Shown here: positions 53,787 to 62,578 of the stretch, piece by piece | Layout of the letters: each line of letters opens with the position of its first letter | How positions within the stretch are numbered: the stretch's first letter is position 1 | Origin: Ga0077555 sp963761475 | Lineage (GTDB): Bacteria > Pseudomonadota > Alphaproteobacteria > Rhizobiales > Hyphomicrobiaceae | DNA length: 64,000 nucleotides | Direction of reading: 5' to 3' | Assembly: GCA_963761475.1 (NCBI GenBank) | Contig: CAVXGT010000012.1 | Coordinates: forward strand, 1 to 64,000 | Notes under the pieces: generated by a model | Databases searched by the model: none | Seen by the model: the letters and a program-made list of their open reading frames with translations, nothing else | Told to the model about the DNA's origin: nothing | Made by a program: the position numbers and the translations under genes

Positions 53787-54626
53787 ATGCGCAACTCGAG
53801 GATGGAAATCAAGGCAACCAACGGCGCGCTTGGCGCCGAGGTCCACGGCCTCGACCTCGCCGATCCCCTCGACGAAGCCGCTGCCGGCACCCTGCGCCAC
53901 GCCCTCGGCGAGCACGGTGTGCTCTTCTTCCGTGATCAAAATATTACGCCCGCTCAGCACATCGCCTTTGCCAGGAGCGTCGGCACCATCAACATCAACC
54001 GCTTCTTCAAATCCGACGCGGCCCATCCCGAGATCGCCGAGGTCCGCAAGGAGCCCGAGCAGGCGAAGAACATCGGCGGCAACTGGCACACCGACCACAG
54101 TTACGATCAAAACCCGGCGCTCGGCTCGATCCTGCTCGCTCGCGAGGTCCCCCCTCGCGGCGGCGACACCCTGTTCGCCTGCATGGCCAAGGCTTTCGAG
54201 ACGCTCTCGCCCGGCCTGCAGAGAACCCTCGAAGGGCTCCGCGCCGTTCATTCCAGCCGTCATGTCTTTGGCCGCCCCCAGTATGGCCAGGAGATGAACG
54301 GGCGCATCGGCAATCCGGAGGCCGCCACCCAGGACGCGGTTCACCCCGTCGTGATCCGCCACCCGGTATCCGGCCGCAAGATCCTGTTCGTCAATCCGGG
54401 CTTCACCACCCACATCGAAGGCTGGACCGAGGCCGAGAGCAAAGGGCTTCTCGAGACGCTTTATCAGCACGCCCGCCGCCCCGACTTCCAGACGCGCTTC
54501 CAGTGGCAGCCGGGCTCCATCGCCTTTTGGGACAATCGCGCCACCTGGCACTACGCCGTCAACGACTACCAGGGCGAGCGCCGCCTCATGCACCGCATCA
54601 CCCTCGAAGGCGTGCCGCTCGCGTGA
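53787..54626 (+). CDS. TauD/TfdA-family 2-oxoglutarate dioxygenase
   Basis: A 279-residue Fe(II) oxygenase: GVLFFRDQNITPAQHIAFAR, metal HxD in GNWHTDHSYDQNP, distal His in ATWHYAVNDYQGERRLM, and Arg in ERRLMHRITL for 2-oxoglutarate. Substrates in this family include taurine, 2,4-D, and carnitine precursors; nothing here fixes one, though FKSDAAHPEIAEVRKEPEQ matches a broad environmental branch. It is followed 42 bases later by the YdcF gene on the same strand. ATG 53787 is used; an internal Met at 53802 is the alternative. Confidence 0.88.
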   Translation: MRNSRMEIKATNGALGAEVHGLDLADPLDEAAAGTLRHALGEHGVLFFRDQNITPAQHIAFARSVGTININRFFKSDAAHPEIAEVRKEPEQAKNIGGNWHTDHSYDQNPALGSILLAREVPPRGGDTLFACMAKAFETLSPGLQRTLEGLRAVHSSRHVFGRPQYGQEMNGRIGNPEAATQDAVHPVVIRHPVSGRKILFVNPGFTTHIEGWTEAESKGLLETLYQHARRPDFQTRFQWQPGSIAFWDNRATWHYAVNDYQGERRLMHRITLEGVPLA

Positions 54627-54668
54627 GCCAGGCTCGCGCAACTGTCGAGCCCACAGGCTGAGGCCGCC

Positions 54669-55472
54669 ATGTTTTATGTGGCCTCCAAAATCCTTTGGGT
54701 GTTCCTCCAGCCCTCCGCCAGCCTCATGGCGGTGCTGTTGGCCGGCCTCTGGCTCGCCCGCACGCAGCGCTGGCGCCGCACCGGCAGCCGGCTTGCCTGG
54801 CTCTCGGCAGCCGGCCTCCTCATCGGTGGCGTCCTGCCGATCGGCACCCTCCTCCTGCTCCCCCTCGAGCAGCGCTTCCCGCCCCTCGTCGTCCCCCCCG
54901 GCAGCACCACCTACGCCGGCATCATCGTCCTCGGCGGCGGCGAGGACGGCCGCATCTCCGCGGCCCGCGGCCAGCTCCACACCAACGAGGCCGGCGAGCG
55001 CATCGCACAGGCAGCAAACCTCGCCCTCGCCTTGCCCACCGCCCGCCTCGCCTTCGCCGGCGGCGCCGCTTTTCCGGTGCTCGGCGAAGTCAACGCAACC
55101 GCCTCGGTTACCCAATGGTGGTCCTCGCTCGGCATCGCCCCCGCCCGCATCGTCACCGAAGGCGACTCCCGCACCACCTACGAAAACGCGCTCAACCTGC
55201 GTGCCATCGTCAAACCCACGCCGTCCGACCGCTGGCTGCTGGTGACCTCGGCCGCCCACATGCCTCGCGCCATGGGCGTATTCCGCCATGCGGGGTTTGC
55301 CGTCACGGCTTATCCCGTCGACTTCCGCACCACCGGGCGCGACGAGATGGCCGACCTTTCGACCAGCATTCCCGGCGGCCTCAAGCGCCTCGACGATGCC
55401 ACCAAGGAATGGATCGGCCTCGTGGCCTACCGCATCATGGGACGCACGGCCGAGATCTTTCCCGCGCCATGA
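54669..55472 (+). CDS. YdcF/ElyC family (DUF218) envelope protein
   Basis: A 267-residue protein with two N-terminal membrane helices (about 15-30 and 42-63) and a DUF218 domain: YAGIIVLGGGEDGRISAARG, ARIVTEGDSRTTYENALNLR and WLLVTSAAHMPRAMGVFRHA. E. coli ElyC is needed for peptidoglycan precursor use at low temperature; YdcF binds SAM. A lipid-carrier or envelope role is likely. It may be translated from the dioxygenase transcript. Confidence 0.88.
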   Translation: MFYVASKILWVFLQPSASLMAVLLAGLWLARTQRWRRTGSRLAWLSAAGLLIGGVLPIGTLLLLPLEQRFPPLVVPPGSTTYAGIIVLGGGEDGRISAARGQLHTNEAGERIAQAANLALALPTARLAFAGGAAFPVLGEVNATASVTQWWSSLGIAPARIVTEGDSRTTYENALNLRAIVKPTPSDRWLLVTSAAHMPRAMGVFRHAGFAVTAYPVDFRTTGRDEMADLSTSIPGGLKRLDDATKEWIGLVAYRIMGRTAEIFPAP

Positions 55473-55515
55473 AAAACGCCCACCGCCTAAGCCAGCCCTT
55501 CTCACTTGGGGCGGG

Positions 55516-56007
55516 CTAGCCCTTCTTCGACTTGCCCACCAGCTTCGGCCGCTCAGTGTTGCCAGGCTTCAGCTCCGCATCGAGGTCGAAGGTCGCACAT
55601 CCTTTGGCGCCAAGCGCCGCATTGAACGCTTCGAGCCGTGCCCGGTCGCGCCTGAGATCCTGCGCCAGGTTCGCACCGTAGGAAGACCCACCCAACAGCG
55701 GCCGCACCGACTGCTGGGCAAACGCGGCCGCAGCCGACGGCGCCGGCCGACCCATCGCTTGCCGCATCTGCAGGATCTTGACCGACGCCGATCCGGTCAG
55801 CTGCTTGCAGTTGAGCGCCTGCTCCTGCTCGGTGAGCGTATACCGTCCCGACGCATCGAATCCACCGCCGCGCGGCAAACTGGCCTTGTACTTTACCGAT
55901 TGCGCGGTCGGCGGCATATAGCCCGGCACCGCTGCAGCACACCCTTCCAGCAACAGTGCCGATACCAGGACCGCCACTACCCGGAACCATGCCCGCATGC
56001 CGTTCAT
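55516..56007 (-). CDS. Putative lipoprotein
   Basis: A 163-residue protein with a lipoprotein signal: RAWFRVVAVLVSALLLEGCA, lipobox LEGC, then Ala at +2 predicting the outer membrane. The mature part contains RYTLTEQEQALNCKQLTGSA and an Arg-rich helical segment (QDLRRDRARLEAFNAALGAK). It has two cysteines beyond the lipobox. I do not recognise a family. It converges with ydcF and is divergent from the rhodanese gene. Met 55998 is an alternative start. Confidence 0.7.
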   Translation of the reverse strand: MNGMRAWFRVVAVLVSALLLEGCAAAVPGYMPPTAQSVKYKASLPRGGGFDASGRYTLTEQEQALNCKQLTGSASVKILQMRQAMGRPAPSAAAAFAQQSVRPLLGGSSYGANLAQDLRRDRARLEAFNAALGAKGCATFDLDAELKPGNTERPKLVGKSKKG

Positions 56008-56192
56008 CGTGTGACCGCGCCTCCCGCCCAGCCTCGAAGCTGTCCGTACCGTCCATTTTTGCGCCGCGAACATGGCGCGGGTTGGGCCTGCCTTCAACGC
56101 CTCGCATTTCCCGCGCGACGGTTTGCCTGGGGACTATTCTGGTCTATGTCTTGAGGCACGCTCACCGCCATCCCCAATTCAGGACTCTAGCC

Positions 56193-56609
56193 ATGCCGCA
56201 ACAGATCACCAAAGGCTTCAAAACCCTGCTCGAGGAAGCCAAGTCGCAGATCGAGGAATACGAGGCCACCGATGCCGTCAAGCTCGCCGGTCGTGACGAC
56301 GTGGTTCTGGTCGACCTCCGCGACCCCCGCGAGCTCGAGCGCGACGGCAAGATCCCCGGCGCCTTCCATTGTCCGCGCGGCATGCTGGAATTCTGGATCG
56401 ATCCCGAAAGCCCCTACCACAAGGAAACTTTCGCAGCCGACAAGAAGTTCGTCTTCTTTTGCGCGGCCGGCTGGCGTTCGGCGCTCTCCGCCAAGGCCGC
56501 CCAGGACATGGGACTGAAGCCCGTGGCCCACATCCTCGGCGGCTTCAAGGGCTGGAAGGACGCTGGTGGTCCCGTCGAGGCCTACGTCCCCCGCAAACCC
56601 AAGGCCTGA
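56193..56609 (+). CDS. Rhodanese-domain protein
   Basis: A 138-residue single-domain rhodanese. The active Cys90 lies in VFFCAAGWRSALSAKAA (CxxGxR loop), with VVLVDLRDPRELERDGKIPG and LGGFKGWKDAGGPVE. It transfers sulfane sulfur from a donor such as thiosulfate to a thiol acceptor. The start at ATG 56193 is chosen because the domain begins within it; the longer reading frame upstream crosses the lipoprotein promoter. The DUF2905 gene follows 144 bases later. Confidence 0.9.
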   Translation: MPQQITKGFKTLLEEAKSQIEEYEATDAVKLAGRDDVVLVDLRDPRELERDGKIPGAFHCPRGMLEFWIDPESPYHKETFAADKKFVFFCAAGWRSALSAKAAQDMGLKPVAHILGGFKGWKDAGGPVEAYVPRKPKA

Positions 56610-56753
56610 TCCCCGATTGCAGGAACCGGCTGGCGCCGTCGTCGGTCCTCCACCATGGAGCCCCCGCCACCCGATCTCCGGGCCTCCGGTCTTGGAGATT
56701 GGGTGAGGCGCTAACGCTCCGCCGCAAACGTCGCCATTCCCAGCCGGAGGACC

Positions 56754-56993
56754 ATGCCCGTGGCCCAGTTCGCGATCTTCACCTTCGGCATCCTCGTAGC
56801 CCTGATCGTCATCGGGCTGTTCGCCGACCAGCGCGCGGCAAAAGGCGATGCCCATGTCACCCCGGGCCTCAAGCTCCTTCCCGGCGACATCAAGTACGAA
56901 AGCCCAAGCGGCAAGGTTCGTGTCTACTTTCCCATCATGACGTCGCTCGTGGCCTCGGTCGTCCTCTCCCTGCTGATGTGGCTCTTCCGCTGA
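56754..56993 (+). CDS. DUF2905 family small membrane protein
   Basis: A 79-residue protein with two transmembrane helices, around residues 7-24 and 59-77. The segment LLPGDIKYESPSGKVRVYFP and the terminal SVVLSLLMWLFR are diagnostic for DUF2905. The family has no known role. GCCGGAGGACC precedes the ATG. It ends 16 bases from the convergent VIT transporter. Confidence 0.85.
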   Translation: MPVAQFAIFTFGILVALIVIGLFADQRAAKGDAHVTPGLKLLPGDIKYESPSGKVRVYFPIMTSLVASVVLSLLMWLFR

Positions 56994-57008
56994 CGCTATC
57001 TCGATAAC

Positions 57009-57728
57009 TCACGCAAGCCCCTGCAAAAGGTAGCCAACCAGATAGGCGACGCTGGCCGCCGCCGCCCCGATGCCGAGCGTCTCGAGCCCCGAGATCCACC
57101 ACCGCTGCAGCGACCACCGGCTTTTCATCGAGCCGATGGCAAAGAACACGATTGCGACCAGCACGGCGGCAATTGTGAACGCGTTAGCCATGCCCAGGAT
57201 GAACGGCACCAGCGGGATCGTGCCGGCCACCAGGAAGGCGCCGAACGTGCTGAGCCCCGACCACAAGGGATCGCGCTGTACCGAGGCAAGCCCGTACTCT
57301 TCCGCCAGCATCATCGCCACCCAGGTATCCTCGCGCGCCGTGATCGCTGCCACCGCAGATTCAAGCACCTCCCCCTCGAGCCCCTTCAGCCGAAGGATCT
57401 GCCGGATCTCCTCCCGCTCCCCCTCTGCATCGACACGGATATGACGCCGCTCGACTTCCGCCAGCCGACGCGCATCATCAACCTCCGTCTTGGTGCCCGA
57501 ATAGTTGCTCGCCGCCATCGACAAGCCGTCCGCAAGCAAGTTGGCAAGTCCAAGGATCAAAACGACCCGTGGCGCCAAGTTGGCCCCCTCGACGCCGGCC
57601 ACCACGGCAAACGTGGTCACCGCGCCGTCGATCGCCCCATAGACGAAATCACGTAGATAGTTGGGCCTGAGATCGGCCGCCAGCCGCGCCTCGATCGCCG
57701 CCGGCGAGTGATCGTGCTCCAGTGCCAT
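57009..57728 (-). CDS. VIT1/CCC1 family Fe2+/Mn2+ transporter
   Basis: A 239-residue transporter with five helices: RPNYLRDFVYGAIDGAVTTF, VLILGLANLLADGLSMAASN, then a cytoplasmic metal-binding domain with Glu residues (AEVERRHIRVDAEGEREEIR) and the helices SGLSTFGAFLVAGTIPLVPF and ETLGIGAAAASVAYLVG. It exports ferrous iron or manganese from the cytoplasm. Adjacent genes on the minus strand handle calcium and zinc, making this a small metal-transport neighbourhood. Confidence 0.87.
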   Translation of the reverse strand: MALEHDHSPAAIEARLAADLRPNYLRDFVYGAIDGAVTTFAVVAGVEGANLAPRVVLILGLANLLADGLSMAASNYSGTKTEVDDARRLAEVERRHIRVDAEGEREEIRQILRLKGLEGEVLESAVAAITAREDTWVAMMLAEEYGLASVQRDPLWSGLSTFGAFLVAGTIPLVPFILGMANAFTIAAVLVAIVFFAIGSMKSRWSLQRWWISGLETLGIGAAAASVAYLVGYLLQGLA

Positions 57729-57792
57729 CCCTGCTCCGCTCCATCGGACGCTCCATCAACGCTCCGCGAGAGGCAGTCCCCGAACGCGACGC

Positions 57793-58719
57793 TCATCCAA
57801 CCTGTAGCACGGCTACCAGATAAACCAGGTAGACCGCGATCAACATGCCCCCACGCCAGCGCCCGATCCGCCCCGATTGCGGCGGAAAGCACAGCGCCAC
57901 CGCCACCAGCCCGAGTATCAATGCCGGCGCCGCCGAGACAAATTTCACATGGATGGGCGCAATCGTAGCAGCGATGCCGATGATGAAGAGACCGTTGTAG
58001 ATGTTGGAGCCGAGCACGGTACCGATCCCGACCTCGTCGTGTCCTTTGAGGCGCGAGACGAGGGCCGTCGCAAGTTCCGGCACCGACGTCCCGACCGCCA
58101 CGATCGTCGCCCCGATGACGAACTGCGAGAGCCCGATCGCCTTAGCGATGCCCGTCGCACCGAACACGATGAGCTTGCCCGCAGCTATCAGCAGCACAAG
58201 TCCGATCGCCCCCTCGATCGCAGCCCGCCTCGGATTCTTATCGCCGAGCACTTCGCCCGCAGCGCTGCGCTGGCGGCGCACCTCGATCAGAACGGCGATG
58301 ATCCAACCCACGAAACACAACAGTAGGATCAGCCCATCGAGCCGCGACAGCACGCCATCCACCAGCAGTGCCGCGAGCACCGCCGGGAGCAGCAGCGCCA
58401 CCGGGAAATCCCGCCGCACACTGCCCCGTGGCGCAATGATGGGCGCTATCAGCAATGCCGCACCGAGAATGACCGCAACGTTGACCACATTGCTGCCGAG
58501 TGCATCGCCGAGTGCGATTTCGGGTTCGCCCGCGAGCGCCGATGTGATTGCAACCGTCAGCTCCGGGCTTGACGTCGCAAAGGCCGCTACCGTCGCCGCG
58601 ATAATACCCGGCGACAGCCGGGCGGCCACCGCGAGCCCCACCGTTCCCCGCACGAACAACTCACCGCCAAGACCGGCGGCCGCCAATCCGGCGAGCAGCG
58701 CAACATAGGTCCACGCCAT
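57793..58719 (-). CDS. Calcium/sodium antiporter (CaCA family)
   Basis: A 308-residue exchanger with ten helices and the two inverted alpha repeats: AFATSSPELTVAITSALAGE with LGDALGSNVVNVAVILG, and VAVGTSVPELATALVSRLKG with TVLGSNIYNGLFIIG. Each repeat carries the ion-binding Glu after Pro (PEL). It exports calcium against sodium or protons (YrbG-like). It begins 75 bases after znuB and may be read from the zur-znu transcript. Confidence 0.9.
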   Translation of the reverse strand: MAWTYVALLAGLAAAGLGGELFVRGTVGLAVAARLSPGIIAATVAAFATSSPELTVAITSALAGEPEIALGDALGSNVVNVAVILGAALLIAPIIAPRGSVRRDFPVALLLPAVLAALLVDGVLSRLDGLILLLCFVGWIIAVLIEVRRQRSAAGEVLGDKNPRRAAIEGAIGLVLLIAAGKLIVFGATGIAKAIGLSQFVIGATIVAVGTSVPELATALVSRLKGHDEVGIGTVLGSNIYNGLFIIGIAATIAPIHVKFVSAAPALILGLVAVALCFPPQSGRIGRWRGGMLIAVYLVYLVAVLQVG

Positions 58720-58793
58720 GAGCAATACCCTCCGGTCCCACCACGTCCAATCGGCCCAATCCCGCGCCCGCCGAGCGAGCGACGCCCCTTGCT

Positions 58794-59604
58794 TCAGCTG
58801 CGCTCCCGCCGCGCAGCACTCCACATGATCACGCCAAGGCTGGCAGCAGAGAGCACCAGCACGATTGCCGGTCCAGCCGGGATATCCGCCCATGCCGAGA
58901 TCGCAATGCCGACGGCACTCGCCACGCCGCCCACCGCTGCCGCCACCGCCACCATGCTTTCCGGCGTCGCAACGAACGGCCGCGCGGCCGCCGCCGGCAT
59001 CACCAGGAAGGCGATGATCAAGAGCACGCCGACGATCTTCATGGCGATGGCAATCGTCAACGCCAGCAGCACCACCAGCACCGCCTCCGCCCGCACCACC
59101 TTGAAGCCCTCGGCCGCAGCCAGCTCCTCATGCACGGCAACCGCGACCAGAGTCCGCCACCACACCGCCACCGTCGCCAGCACGACCACGCCCCCCGCCA
59201 GCACCCACACCAGATCGCCCCGCCCCACGGCGAGCACATCGCCGAATAGATAACCCATCAGGTCCAGCCGCTGCCCCGCGAGCTTGGATGCTGCCACGAT
59301 CGCCCGCGGCCAAGGCTGCGTGTGAGAGGATGCCGAGCAGCGTGTCGGCCGGCACCAGTCGCTGGCGCCCGAGACCGAACAGCAGCCCACCGATGGCCAG
59401 CGCCACCACGATGATGCCGGCCGTGAGATCGATGTCCAGCGCCAGGCCCATTGCCACGCCGAGCAGCCCCGCATGCGCGATCGTCGCGCCGAAGTAGCTC
59501 ATCCGCCGCCACACCACGAGGCATCCGAGCGGCGCAGCCACCAATCCGACGCCGATCGCCGCCAGCAGCGCGCGCACCAGGAACGGCTCAAGCATCGCCA
59601 CCAT
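58794..59604 (-). CDS. znuB: Zinc ABC transporter permease ZnuB (frameshifted)
   Basis: An ABC-3 family permease with eight or so helices: LEPFLVRALLAAIGVGLVAA, RRMSYFGATIAHAGLLGVAM, and in another frame MKIVGVLLIIAFLVMPAAAA. An extra G near 59300 (within GGGCGATCG on the minus strand) breaks the frame; without it the protein is about 269 residues. It forms the zinc channel with ZnuC. The start, ATG 59604 or 59595, lies inside the end of znuC. No znuA binding-protein gene is in the window. Confidence 0.82.
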
Positions 59605-60485
59605 CCCCGACCGTGGAACGCATCTCATCTGTGGCAACCACCGGCCTGCCGGCCAGATCGTGCTCGTGATCGTGGTCGTGGTGGTAGACCGCGAACGCCC
59701 TTGCCGCATCTCCGAACAGGCGCACGTACTCGGGATGCTGCGCCACGGTCTCAGGCACCCCATGACAGCAGATATGGCGGTTGATGCAGAGCACCCGGTC
59801 GCTTTGCGCCATCACCACATGCAGGTCGTGACTGACCAGCAGCACGCCAAGCCCGCGCTCGTCGCGCAGCCGCCCGATCAGCGCATAGAGGTCCGCCTCT
59901 CCCAGATGATCGACGCCGCGCGCCGGCTCATCGAGCACCAGCAGGTTGGGATTGCGCACCAGCGCCCGCGCCAGCACCACCCTTTGCAGCTCTCCGCCCG
60001 AAAGCGCCACCAACTGCCGGCGGGCAAGGCTCGCCGCCCCCACCTCCTCCAGCGCCTGGCCAACCGCCTCGGCCGACACCTGCGCGCCGAGACGAATGAA
60101 GCGCTCGACCGTCATCGGTATCGCGGCATCGCGATCGAACCGCTGCGGCACATAGCCGACTGACCAATCCCTCACGGCGGCGAATGACGCCACTGCCGGC
60201 CGGCTCAAGCCCGAGCAGCACCCGCACCAGCGAGGTCTTGCCCGCGCCGTTGGGCCCGATCAGCGTCACAATCTCGCCGTCAGCGATGTCCACATCGACA
60301 TGATCGAGCGTCAGCCGGCCCTCGCGCGTCAGGCAGATACCCTCCGCAGCGATCAGTGCATCAGGCCCTGCAACGCGCCGCTCCGCCCCAGCATGATCAT
60401 GGGCCCCATGATCATGCCCGGCGTGACCGTGCAGCCCACCCGCCGCTGCAAGGCGTGCCCGCTCCCCGCCATCTGGCCCGCTCAT
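59588..60485 (-). CDS. znuC: Zinc ABC transporter ATPase ZnuC (frameshifted, His-rich ends)
   Basis: Walker A is GPNGAGKTSLVRVLLG; after a frame change near 60165 (one extra G), the signature is LSGGELQRVVLARAL, Walker B NLLVLDEPARGVDHLG, and the switch His in LLVSHDLHVVMAQ. Restored length is 298 residues. Both ends carry His runs (HGHAGHDHGAHDHA near the N-terminus, HHDHDHEHD near the C-terminus), probably zinc-binding. The ATG overlaps the zur stop by four bases. Confidence 0.85.
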
Positions 60486-60988
60486 TGCGCAAGGCTCCGG
60501 CAGCTTCCGCATTGCCCCGCAATCTCGATCACCGCCCGCCGAGGTTCAAATCCAGCCTTCCCCGCAAGTTCCCAAAGACCCGCGACCGCATCGCCCGCCG
60601 ATACCTCCACCACCACCGCGCACTGCTCGCAAACCAGCGCCGCCAACTGTTCCCCATCGTCGGCATGTCCACCATGACAAGCAAAGAAGGCGTTGCGGCT
60701 CTCCAGGCGATGCACCAATCCCGCCTGCACCAGCGTCTCCAGGGCCCTATAGACGCTGATCGGCGCCAACCGGCGTCCATCCTTGCGCGCCAGCCGCTCC
60801 AGCACCTCGTAGGCGCCTATCGCCGCATGCGTCCCGGCCATTTCCGCAAGCACACGCCGCCGCAGAGGGGTGAGAGCCATCCCACGCGCCTCGAACGCAG
60901 CCTTCGCCCGCTCCAGACTGTCCGCCATGCATGCACCATGGTCATGCCCCGGCTCCGGAAAGCCACTGCTCTTGGGCTCATCCCGCAT
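60482..60988 (-). CDS. zur: Zinc uptake regulator Zur (Fur family)
   Basis: A 168-residue Fur-family repressor: ALTPLRRRVLAEMAGTHAAI, RLAPISVYRALETLVQAGLV as the DNA-recognition helix region, FFACHGGHADD for the regulatory metal site, and the two structural Cys pairs VCEQC and CGSC. With zinc bound it shuts down zinc uptake genes. It leads the zur-znuC-znuB transcript. ATG 60988 has GGAGG 6 bases before it; a TTG two codons upstream is less likely. An N-terminal HDHGAC adds another possible metal ligand. Confidence 0.9.
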   Translation of the reverse strand: MRDEPKSSGFPEPGHDHGACMADSLERAKAAFEARGMALTPLRRRVLAEMAGTHAAIGAYEVLERLARKDGRRLAPISVYRALETLVQAGLVHRLESRNAFFACHGGHADDGEQLAALVCEQCAVVVEVSAGDAVAGLWELAGKAGFEPRRAVIEIAGQCGSCRSLAQ

Positions 60989-61105
60989 AACCAATCCTCC
61001 TTGGCCTGGACCATCCCCATCGCACGCCGCACAATCGCGCCGCCGCTCGGCGAGTTGCTACGAGACGATCCCCGGCCCAATTCCACACCCGCCAGCGCTT
61101 CGCCC

Positions 61106-61122
61106 CGGACAGTATAACATCA
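61106..61122 (-). promoter_or_regulatory. Probable zur-znu promoter with Zur-like half-site
   Basis: On the minus strand, GATGTTATACTGTCC. The first half, GATGTTATA, matches the left arm of the Zur palindrome (GATGTTATAATATAACATC in outline), and TATACT is a good -10 hexamer. The right arm is poor, and no clear -35 was found. It lies about 120 bases before zur, as expected for autoregulation. Confidence 0.45.
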
Positions 61123-61252
61123 CCAGCACCCGACGAAGCCGATTTTACCGTCAGATCAACGTCTTTTCGCCCAACTGTCATGGTTAGACCCTCTCGCAGC
61201 GGTGGGCCATACCCGCACTTGCTGACGCGTATCCGAGGAGAGTCCATCGCTC

Positions 61253-62421
61253 ATGACCCGGCCGAGCGCCTATCATCATCGCAGCCCGCCGATCAGCCAA
61301 TGGCCGGGTCGGTGGCCTGCACCGTTCACGCCGGCTCGAGGATCTCGCCGGCCCCGTTCTCGAGAAAGTGCTCGCCGACAGCGGCCTCGATCGCGGCGAC
61401 ATCGACCTCTTGGCGCTCGGCAACACCGCCAACCCCGGTAACCCCGCCCGCCTGATCGCCCTCACCGGCGGCCTCGGCGAACAGGTGCCGACCGTGTCCG
61501 TCGACCGCCAGGACTGCTCGGGACTGGAAGCCATCATGGCCGCCTGCCGCGCCATCGAGACGGGCGATGCCCAGGCCGTTGTCGCCGGCGGCGCCGAAGC
61601 CCTGTCGATGGCGCCCTGGCTGATCGCCAAGCCGCGTGGGCTCCACCAGACGCCACGCTTCATCGCACACAATCACGACGAGACCGCCAACGACGCCAAC
61701 AATCCCAACGCTGACGCCGCCAACGCTCTCGCGAGCCTCCACAGTCTCGACCGCGCCGCCCTCGACAAGTTGGCTTTCCAGTCCCACGAGCGTGCGACCG
61801 AGGCCCAGGACAAGCGTCGCCTTACCGGCGAGATCGTCGCCCTGCGCGCCAAGACCACCGAGACGAGCGATGAACTCGTCGACGGCTCCGACTTGGATGA
61901 CATCGCAGCCCTCCCCCTGATCACCGGCGACGGCACAGCCACATCCGGCAATCTCAGCGCACCCGCCGACGGCGCCGCCTTTGTCATCGCGGTCTCCGAC
62001 GTTCTCTATGCCCGGCTCGGCAAGCCACCGGCCCTCCGCATCACCGCACGCGCCAGCATCGGCAGGCCCACCGCTGCCGGTGAGCCGGCCTCCGTTGCAG
62101 TCGCCCGTCGTCTGGCCGAACGTCACGGTTTCGGAGACCTCAGCGGCATCGACCGCATCGAGCTTGGCGAGGCCTCGGCGGCCGAGGCCCTGGTCTTCCA
62201 ACACATGCACGCCATCGCCGCCAGCACGCTCAATCCCGACGGCGGCCAGGTCGCCCGCGGCCTGCCGCCGGGTGCGGCCGGAGCCATCTTGTTGAGTCCG
62301 CCTGTTCACGACCCTGGCGCGCCATCCCGCATCCCCGGCCCGGCCTACCAAAGGCCTCGCCGTGATCGCCGCCAGCGACGGACAGGCAGCAGCAGTGTTG
62401 GCCGAAAGCGTATCGGTCTAG
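61253..62421 (+). CDS. Thiolase-like protein (two frameshifts)
   Basis: A thiolase-superfamily protein. ATG 61253 begins MTRPSAY; after an extra C near 61274 the frame continues IIAARRSANGRVGGLHRSRR, then LADSGLDRGDIDLLALGNTA. The nucleophile is expected in SVDRQDCSGLEAIMAACRAI (Cys), and the region GGAEALSMAPWLIAKPRG follows. A second extra base near 62295 precedes the C-terminus (VRLFTTLARHPASPARPTKG). Corrected length is 388 residues. The C-terminal CxG motif of biosynthetic thiolases is not evident, so acyl-transfer activity is uncertain. Confidence 0.7.
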
Positions 62422-62478
62422 GTGCGCATTGCCGTCCGCCCGCCGCCCCGAATGACGCAACGTCAAACACCCCAACGT

Positions 62479-62510
62479 AAAACGCCGGCAGCAACCGCTA
62501 CCGGCGTTTT
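62479..62510. terminator. Bidirectional terminator between the thiolase-like gene and dksA
   Basis: A 10-bp stem (62479-62488 with 62501-62510) and a 12-base loop that can pair further inside. T-runs end it on both strands, so it can stop both convergent genes. Confidence 0.85.
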
Positions 62511-62578
62511 CAAATCCGTGATGACGTCGCCAACGCCCAACCCACCGCACCGCGCAGGATTTGCCGCGCCGCGCCGGA

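Noticed and set aside
53760..55505. A 581-codon open frame on the minus strand opposite the TauD and YdcF genes
   Set aside because: It is an antisense shadow: the plus-strand proteins are clearly homologous to known families, and the minus-strand translation is low-complexity Gly/Ala/Glu without a domain.
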